DNA of 64,000 bases from Diphasiastrum complanatum (Eukaryota; Streptophyta; Lycopodiopsida; Lycopodiales; Lycopodiaceae): assembly GCA_029204225.1 (NCBI GenBank), contig CM055109.1:23216422-23280421 (forward strand), in the 5' to 3' direction. A program made the position numbers and the translations under genes. Below, in pieces: positions 56,939 through 64,000 of this stretch. Numbering within the stretch: position 1 is the stretch's first letter; each line of letters opens with the position of its first letter. The notes beneath the pieces are model-generated. The model worked only from the letters and a program-made list of their open reading frames with translations. It had not been told where the DNA came from and ran no database searches.

Positions 56939-57600
56939 GTGGTGGTGTTTGTGGGAAAGAGTTTGCAAAGATGGATTGCTCAGCACACACAATCTCATTA
57001 CATCATAGTAGCTACGGACTATTGTACCAAATGGGCTGAAGCAAGAGCTGTTCGCAATGTTGATGCTCATTCTATAACAAAATTTCTCTATGAACAAGTT
57101 ATAGTTCATTTTGGCTGTCCTCTAGAACTTATCAGTGATAGGGGTATACATTTCCTTAACTCTGTCATAGCAGATCTGCATTCAAATTTTTTTGTGGTAC
57201 ATCACAAAAGTTCTCCATACTATCCATGATGCAATGGCTAGGTGGAATCCACCAATAAATCCTATGTGGAATTCTCACTAAAACCGTCGAATCCAGCCGA
57301 TCTGATTGGGAACTCAAACTTCATGCTGCTCTCTGGGCTTATCGCACCACCCCGAAGAGAGCTACAGGCTTAACCTCTTTCCAGCTAGCATATGGCCAAG
57401 AAGCTATTATGCCTGTAAAATTCCATATCCCCTCCCTTCGAGTGGCCTATAATCTTGAGATAGATAATCAACAGACTCTAGCAAACATGTTATTCCATCT
57501 GAAACAACTATGCAAAACACGACGGATCAGCATCCATGCTCAACAAGTCCACAAACGTCGACAAAAGGCATGGCATGATCTAAGAAGGTAGCAGAAAAGC
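56939..57600 (+). pseudogene. Ty3/gypsy integrase, core and C-terminus
   Basis: The open part to 57229 reads RWIAQHTQSHYIIVATDYCT, HFGCPLELISDRGIHFLNSV and FFVVHHKSSPYYP, then a TGA. Shifted frames continue with VEST, RSDWELKLHAALWAYRTTPK, SFQLAYGQEAIMPVKF and HKRRQKAWHDLRR. D, D and E positions are recognisable. Closest relative in the window is 7628-8511. It joins the extra ORF 40 bp downstream after losing the chromodomain-like tail. Confidence 0.85.
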
Positions 57601-57639
57601 TGTGCGGGGCCTTGAAAGCTAGGAAACCAACTACCAAGT

Positions 57640-58215
57640 GTGGATATCTCCTCCACATGTTGGTCACCAAACAATTGGGGTCGGGCAGCTGCTGCCATCA
57701 AAGAGCTTGATGATATCTATCCGAGCACTAAGAAGCAAGCCACTCTCCAACCGATGGCAGAACCAGTTTCACCAGCACCACCAAATAAGAAACAGAAAGG
57801 GAAGGCGATCAGCACGAAAGCCGACGTATCTCATGACATTTTATCTAGTGACATTGGAACTGAGTATGATGAATCCGGAGGGAGTCTTAAACCCTCTCAG
57901 GTCCCGAAGGAGGTCCTAGTGCAGCAGGAGGCCTTACTCCACCAGGCCCAACAACGCAGACAAGCAGTAGCGACAGCAACATGCAGCTCAGTTGAGACAG
58001 ACACTTCTGGTTTTGATCCTATGGGCGTGGTTCTGTCCACACTGGCACCTTCCACAACCCCAACTCCCTCACTTCCACCACCACCTCCACCATTTACTAC
58101 TACCTCCACACCATCACTCACTCTCAACATGGGCTTCGATTTTGCACTACCACAAAAGCCCTCACCTGTACAAATATCCACCCAGATTGCACAGTATTAC
58201 GATCAAGTTTAGCCC
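57640..58215 (+). pseudogene. Extra ORF behind gypsy integrase, Pro/Ser-rich part
   Basis: An uninterrupted frame of 190 codons ending in TAG. It starts MDISSTCWSPNNWGRAAAAI, has a basic patch PPNKKQKGKA, a Gln-rich helix (VQQEALLHQAQQRRQAVAT), a long Pro/Thr/Ser linker (PTPSLPPPPPPF) and ends FALPQKPSPVQISTQIAQYY. It occupies the place held by the extra ORF in the element at 4140-6702 and shares its proline-rich style, but no exact motif was found. There is no signal peptide or membrane segment. It may be N- and C-truncated. Confidence 0.5.
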
Positions 58216-58700
58216 CTGATTTTTCAGCATCGCAATCCAGCTCATCAAAGTTGGGAACACTTTCAGCGTGATCAAGACGTTCATTAGGGGATCTATAGCC
58301 TAATTCTGACACATCTTCGACAAGCTTTTTGATCGTTCATTTCAGGACTTTGGGTAGAACTGTCCACCATATTAGTGAGTGTATTGAAACTCACATCCTT
58401 GGTAATGGATCGTTCCTGATTGCCATTTGATACAACACCAAACCTTACTAGGATTTCATCAACTTCAAAAATTGGGTTTTGAATCACAATTGGACTATGA
58501 TTGATAATCCCAAAATAATTGATTTGTAATATCGCATTCTCTTTAACATCATAAGTGAAGTCTCCCCCGTGCTCTACACAAATCGGATCACATTGATTTA
58601 AATCATCTGTTTTAGGATTGGTATGAAAGGGTGATATTTCAAAAGATTCTTCACTCAATTTTTCAAGAAAGTCGCACACCACTAAATCCCATTCTCTTGG
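58216..58700 (-). CDS. Antisense ORF facing the gypsy extra ORF, unknown
   Basis: An open frame of 129 codons (58682-58293) with no stops, acidic, containing LEKLSEESFEISPFHTNPKT, CVEHGGDFTYDVKENAILQI and PIFEVDEILVRFGVVSNGN. A second frame, 58312-58124, overlaps the 3' end of the plus-strand ORF. Some plant gypsy lineages carry antisense ORFs near the 3' LTR, so this may be one. It could also be a gene fragment. Product not recognised. Confidence 0.35.
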
Positions 58701-59834
58701 ATTTAGGGTTTGTAACCCACACTCAGGGAGATTATGGAATGGTTTTAAACATGGTCAAGATAAAGAAGGGCCATTGATAGAAGTAGATAGATTGTCTTAG
58801 ATCAAAATGTAAGCAAAATGAGATTATAGAAAGAAAAAGGTACTGGTAGTAGGTAAAGGTGATAATAGGCTGCAGATGAAGGGCCTCAACAAGGCACAAA
58901 TTAGGATGGGCCGCAGGCAGTAGGATTGCGGCAAACCCACAAACAGGCATGAATAGAGCATATATAGGTTTCTTTTTTTCTTACACACGAGCAGAGGTAA
59001 GGGTGGAGTTCATCGGGGTAGAGAAGAAACTGCAGGTCAGAAAGAAGAGGGCTGTAGGCAGAATTAGGTAGAAATTTGCAAGACATGGCCCACAGGCAGG
59101 CTCAAAGGTCACAAACATGGCCCCAACGGTGCTATTGGCAGCATGGTCGCTGTGGTAGCAGGTTTAGGTAGGAAATCATAGGCAGGGAAAGAAATGCACA
59201 GGTGAGGTGCAAATGAGAAGGAGGAGCAACCACATGTAAGAGGGCACAAACCAGCAATGAGCATATTGCAAATTGCTAGCAGGATAGGGTAGCAAGGTTG
59301 GCAGCGATGGCCAGCAAGCTCGTTGGTCACAAGGCAATTTGTGAGGTGGGCACACAACAAACCCACAGACAGCAGGGCACACAACACTCCACATTTTCAC
59401 CCAATGCTGGACCACAAGAAGCCTCTATTCTTTACATAGAATGGATAGTGATCACTCCTTCAGTGTAGTTGTTAGATCATTCATCCCTGATGACTGTTCA
59501 AACGAGTTATAATGCATCCACACATTTTTTAATAGGCTACATCTCTAATCATGAGGTTGAATTGTGGCTTCAGATCCCACTCTTCACAAATCACGCAGAC
59601 ACTTCCACATGAACACTAAAGTTGACATTTTGTTAGCCATTTCCAAAGTTGTGATTGTTTTCCAGTCTGTCTATGGTCTGGATGCAGGCATCACTCTTTC
59701 TTTTTTTTCAAATAGGGAAAGGGATGACCACATGTCTGAAGTAAAGGGCACGAGGCACAGCTTGTGAGATGGGCGCACATAAGCAAGCTTTTTTTTCACT
59801 AAGGCAGGCAGGGTCGATGAGGCCACAGATTACC
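58701..59834. other. Region with no gene recognised
   Basis: 58900-59400 is rich in GCAGGCAG, GGCACA and CACAGGC words on the plus strand, giving low-complexity Cys/Leu-rich ORFs on the minus strand. No convincing gene. Confidence 0.4.
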
Positions 59835-60410
59835 CAGATCGGCCATGTATCTGAGGCCCAGACATCCAAATAAGTCTAGGACATCTTGAGCACACTATAC
59901 GAAGTGCGAGATATAGCTTCCAAGTTACATCTCAGAAAGAAATTTTACTCTCTTAAGATGGCGAATGGTGATTCCCTACAGAATCACATCAACCAATTCA
60001 AGAACTGCTGAAGCAAATGGCCGCTGTCGGATCCATCATAGACGATCAAGACACAATGATGCAACTGCTTACAAGCTTGCCAAGCTCATACGACAGCTGG
60101 GTGATGATCATCACGCCACATCCAGAACTGACTCTTTCGAGAGCCATTACCATGTTGTTGCAAGAAGACACATGGAGGAATGAAGCCTCAAGTTCCTCAG
60201 CTGATTCTCATGCCTTGTACACCAACAAGAGCACGACTAAGAAGAAGAAGAAGAAAGGCCCGAAGCAATCAAAGCTAGACTAGAAACCAGCACATCACAA
60301 AGAACAGTCGCAGACGAAGAAGAAGTTGTTCTGCAGATGAAACAACCACGAGATTCAAGACTGCTGGATACTACAAGCAAAGAACAACAACCAGGGATAG
60401 TCGAATCAAG
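59835..60410 (+). pseudogene. Ty1/copia gag, C-terminal half
   Basis: Plus-strand frame with stops reads DILSTLYEVRDIASKLHLRK, then LKMANGDSLQNHINQF. After a one-base shift at about 60010 it continues MAAVGSIIDDQDTMMQLLTS and SYDSWVMIITPHPELTLSRA up to a Lys-rich end (60283). The knuckle region (about 60330-60370) reads with Cys losses (FCR, NHEIQDCW). Same family as the gag at 10216-11159. Confidence 0.8.
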
Positions 60411-61640
60411 TGGCCAATGTAGTTACAAAAGCTCCACAGCCTATTCAAGAAGTGGATCATGATGCCTTCATGACCAGCCACCAAGGAGCATCCAACGACA
60501 GTTCTTGGTTTCTGAATTTCGGTGCCACTCAACACATGACCAGTCTCATTGGTTGTTTCAAGTCCTATACACCTTACAATACCAACAAATATGTTCACCT
60601 TGGCGATAATAGCACACAAGCTATTAAAGGTGAAGGTACTGTGAGATTGAGCTTTGCAAATGATCAATCTAAGCTACTTTTTAAAGTCTTGTATGTACCC
60701 AATTTATCTACGAATCTGCTCTCTGTAAGCAGAATCACAGATCTAGGACATAGAGTAGAATTTGAATGTGATCAGTGCAAAGTAGTTGATAGGACAGGCA
60801 AGGTCCTAGCACTCGGAAAGAGACATGGATACTTGTATAGATTAAGTCATTGCTTTTCTGCCTCTACTCAGGCGCTCAATACTTCTATTCATGTAAATAA
60901 GAGTTTACTTTGGCATTATAGACTTGGTCACTTGAATCATGTTGTTGTACAACAAATGTCTCAACATTCTATTGTTCTTGATCTAGACTATCCTAGAGAT
61001 AAAGTCAAGTTACCTATTTGTCAAGACTGTCTAGTTGGTAAACAGACTAGGAAACCATTTAGATCAAGCCATCAGCATATTGCTAGAAGATTGTTAGACA
61101 TTGTACATTTAGACATTTGTGGCCCTGATGAAAAATTCTTCGCTGAAGGATGCAAAGTATTTCATAGCTTTTATTTATGAATTTATAGAAGGACTATGGT
61201 GTACTTTATAAAGAAGAAATCAAAAGCTTTCAATTGCTTCAGAATCTTCAAGAAGCGTGTAGAAAAAGAGACTGGAAGGAGGATCAAGGCCCTAAGGTCA
61301 GACAATGGTGGAGAATATATCTCTACCGAGTTTAAGGAATACTGCCAAAGCCAAGGCATTGAGTAGCAATACATCACTCCTTACAGTCCTCAGTCAAATG
61401 GCTTAGCTGAGAGGAAGAACCGTACTCTAGTTGAATCAGCCAAAGGTTTAGGGTTTAGGGTATGCATCGTTGCCCTAAAGCTTCTGGGTTGAAGTTGTCT
61501 CCACTGCAACTTACATCCAGAATAGATGTTCAACCAAGGCCCTCTTAGGCAAGACACCCCATGAGATGTGGAGAGGCTCTAAGCCTTCTGTGAAGAATCT
61601 AAGAGTGTTCGGATGCGTTGTGGCCAAGGAGAGTAGGACT
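60410..61640 (+). pseudogene. Ty1/copia protease and integrase
   Basis: The open frame 60410-61180 has the protease site as WFLNFGATQHMTS, where the catalytic D-S-G is now N-F-G, so it would be inactive. It also has VLYVPNLSTNLLSVSRITDL, the pre-integrase LLWHYRLGHLNHVVVQQM, the CQDCLVGKQTRKPF zinc part, and DIVHLDICGP (first catalytic Asp). Shifted frames give IKALRSDNGGEYISTEFKEY (second Asp) and NGLAERKNRTLVESA (Glu). The tail KNLRVFGCVVAKES then runs in frame into a different element. Confidence 0.88.
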
Positions 61641-62160
61641 CTACACCCCAAGACAAGAATGAGGTCTATGTCACTACATGGTGGTGATGAAAAAGCAAAC
61701 TTCACATCAAAGGGCAAGAAGAAGACTCATCCAGTCAAGAAGAACCAAGGTAAGGAGGCCGAGGTCAAGGATGGTGGATCTACCTCTAAAGGGAAGATCA
61801 AGAACAAAGCTAAGCTAAAGTGTTTTTTTTGTGTAAAGAAAGAACACCTTGATTCTGAATGCTACAAGAAGAGGATCTCACAAGGCAATAAGGATCATGG
61901 AAATCTTGCACAAGAGGAGGATGAAGAGGATGGCTTGAACACATCCTTCATGGTAGCATCTACACCAACATCAAGCAAAGAGACATGATGGATTAATAGT
62001 GGGGTTAGTTCCCACACGTCATTCAACAAGCATTACTTTTCTACTTTATTTTCTTGTAGTGATTCTAATAAATCAATCTACACTACTAATGATCAAGACT
62101 GTAAGATAGATGGCATAGGATCTATCCCATTATGCTTAGGATCATCTAAAAGGATAGATC
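61640..62160 (+). pseudogene. Second copia element: gag end and protease
   Basis: Within the 140-codon ORF 61566-61988 the sequence passes from integrase to a Lys-rich gag tail, a knuckle CFFCVKKEHLDSECYKKR (the Gly before His is Glu) and FMVASTPTSS. After the stop the protease entry is WINSGVSSHTSFN (Asn for catalytic Asp), followed by DNVLYVPSI. Junction between the two copia elements is near 61640-61680. Confidence 0.75.
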
Positions 62161-62520
62161 TTGATAATGTTTTGTATGTTCCATCCATTACCAATTGGTC
62201 AACTAATAGATAATGGACTAGATGTACATTTCAAGAATAGAGTGTGTTCCATCTTGAAACATGATAAGTGCATAGCTAGTGGTATTAAGCAAGGAAGGCT
62301 TTTTAAGTTGGTAACTATTAGATTGATCATTTGTATTGCTACTTTGTTCAAGTGGAATCTCTATCAAATGAATGTGACCAGTTCATTTTTGAATGGCGAC
62401 TTGGAGGAGAAAATATACATGTTGCAACCCGAGGGCTTCATCAAGGATGGTGAGGAGGACAAGGTTTGCCATTTGAAGAAGAGACTATACGGCTTGAAGC
62501 AAGCACCTAGAGCGAGGCAT
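62161..62520 (+). pseudogene. Copia pre-integrase scrap joined to RT
   Basis: LFKWNLYQMNVTSSFLNGDL, EEKIYMLQPEGFIKDGEEDK and LKKRLYGLKQAPRA are the central RT motifs before YVDD. They are preceded by GIKQGRLFKL, which belongs to the region between protease and integrase. Integrase and early RT are deleted between. Truncated at about 62520. Confidence 0.8.
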
Positions 62521-62630
62521 GTGCTAGTCTATATGTTGGTTTGTTTGAAGGTTTCATGTTGTTGTTGTTTGCACTTCTTTGAAGTTATTGATCATTGCTA
62601 CTTCTCTGAATTTTTTTTGGTACTCCTTGG

Positions 62631-64000
62631 TCACAAATTTCCAAGTATGTGAACAAGAAGTAGAATGTGTCCCGTCTTCATAGTTAAATCAAAACTTGTC
62701 AATTTTCTCCCTGGTAAATAAGGTCTTGACATATCTCCTTTGAAAATGTGCAACAACCAATTCTTAGCCCAACTGTGATAATGTGTGGTGTCCCCAACAA
62801 CCACACAATCGTATAGTGCCAACTTATGTGCCCTAATTTGACTCAAATATAAATTGGGCATATTTGAAATGTCAATGGCCATGGCATAGGTTATAGGGTG
62901 TAAAGGCATGTAGTCAGTCTTTTGAAAGTGTTTTGTGCGTTGGCAGACATCACAGGCCTTAGTGTAATTGTGCGTATCCTTGAAGAGTGTTGGCCACCAA
63001 AAACCGGCCAAGAGGATTTTCTTAACAGTCATTTCAGAAGAGAAATGGCCTACACCAATACCTTCATGAGTGAGGAAAATTACAGAGGGTATTTCACCTT
63101 TAGTAACACATCATCAGATGATTTCATCTACCCTTGTTTGTACAGTTGGCTGGCAATTAACGTATAAGGTTTGATTTGAGGACCACCGCACGTTGTTCAG
63201 GTTTAGATAAGGAAGGATCCATCTACCTTAGAAGTTGAATACTCTATGATCTCCTTAGCCCATACGGGTGTAGAGTCAACTTGGAATAGGATGGCATCTG
63301 GTAAATCATCGTTGACGCCTTGATCACGAGTGGGAAGGTTAGGGATTCGGGATAGATGATATGCTAAAAAATGTTGAACTCCCTTACGAACCACGATCCT
63401 AAACTCAAATTCTCGCAGTAATAGGATCCATCTAGTAATATGGTCTGTGGTCAGGTCTTGTTAATGAGATACAACAGTGCTTGATGATCAGTGAAGAATG
63501 CAAAAACTTTTCCCAGAAGATAATGGCGAAACTTCTGAACTGCATATACCATTGCCAAGGCTTCACGTTCGGTAGTGTTATAATTGACTTCAACAAGTAT
63601 CAATTATCTACTGAGAAAACGGATTGGGTAATCCTTTTTGAATTCTCCCGGTTGGGTGAGCACTGCTCCAATGGCATAATTGGATGCATCGGTATGCACA
63701 TGGAATTCTTTAGAATAATCAGGAGCCTAGAAGATAGGTGCATTGGTAAGGGCTTCTTTGAGTTGATTAAATGTGACGCGTTGTTCATCTGTCCATTTGG
63801 GAACTACAACTACTTTGTAGATTAAGCGTGCTTTGTTAGCGAAATCGAAAATAAATCACCGATAGTAGTTGGCGTGGCCAAGGAAAGAGTAGACTTCGCG
63901 TATCGTACGCAGTTCCGATAGATTCTGAATGATAAGGATCTTTTCGGGGTTAATGGCAATGCCATTTTGGAAAATAATATGTCCTAGCACAATACCATGT
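62631..64000 (-). pseudogene. Ty3/gypsy RT end, RNase H and integrase zinc domain
   Basis: Minus strand, starting at the window edge: GIAINPEKILIIQNL and a thumb region, then HVHTDASNYAIGAVLTQPG (about 63700-63640, RNase H start), YNTTEREALAMVYAVQKFRH and FFTDHQALLYLI (63590-63460), and a linker with HFLAYHLSRIPNLP (63390-63330). Integrase HHCC follows (63032-62900): LLAGFWWPTLFKDTHNYTKA and CDVCQRTKHFQK. After about 62870 the frame no longer matches integrase. Stops and shifts between segments. Upstream parts lie outside the window. Confidence 0.85.

Noticed and set aside
59109-59415. Cys/Leu-rich minus-strand ORFs that look like secreted or membrane peptides
   Set aside because: Low-complexity sequence of GCAGGC words; overlapping frames look equally good.

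Overview
This window looks like nuclear DNA of a land plant with a large, repeat-rich genome. The evidence is many decayed Ty1/copia and Ty3/gypsy retrotransposons on both strands, plant-type GT-AG introns, an F-box fragment, a plant-type HSP70 fragment that keeps its intron, and long GA microsatellites. Nothing fixes the species; I lean to a non-angiosperm vascular plant (fern, lycophyte or gymnosperm), as inference only.

Only one gene appears intact: a three-exon gene at 31228-32570 (+) for an 81-residue, very basic, probably nuclear protein. Three other host-like loci are broken: an F-box protein (14312-14694, +), an unrecognised intron-containing gene (17191-18555, +) and a truncated HSP70 (43639-44835, -).

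Layout. 1-3461: remnant of a plus-strand gypsy element and its LTR. 4140-11681 (-): a gypsy pol (linker, RT, integrase) followed by a long extra ORF, with a copia gag, primer-binding site and LTR fused upstream. 11682-16660: mostly empty DNA, the F-box fragment and a copia RT/RNase H (-). 17191-18555: the unknown intron-containing gene. 18582-28200 (-): copia RT/RNase H with LTR, an internally deleted gypsy element (LTRs, PBS of the Athila/Tat kind, gag with several zinc knuckles, protease, extra 3' ORF), and a second copia RT. 28201-38548: little coding apart from the intact small gene. 38549-41540: gypsy PBS and protease/RT start, a 907-bp foldback element built of nested palindromes, and a copia gag. 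41541-47500: HSP70 fragment between inverted terminal-like repeats, AT-rich tandem repeats and a second foldback copy. 48400-54086: copia fragments and a fairly complete copia gag-protease-integrase (+). 54087-58700: gypsy remnants (+) with a third extra 3' ORF. 59835-64000: two fused copia elements (+) and a gypsy pol end (-).

The retrotransposon proteins do not form a working system here. Every pol is broken by stops, frameshifts or deletions. The most unusual features are the foldback family with stacked palindromes, the recurrent extra ORF behind gypsy integrase, the intron-containing unknown gene, and an HSP70 fragment flanked by an inverted repeat pair.
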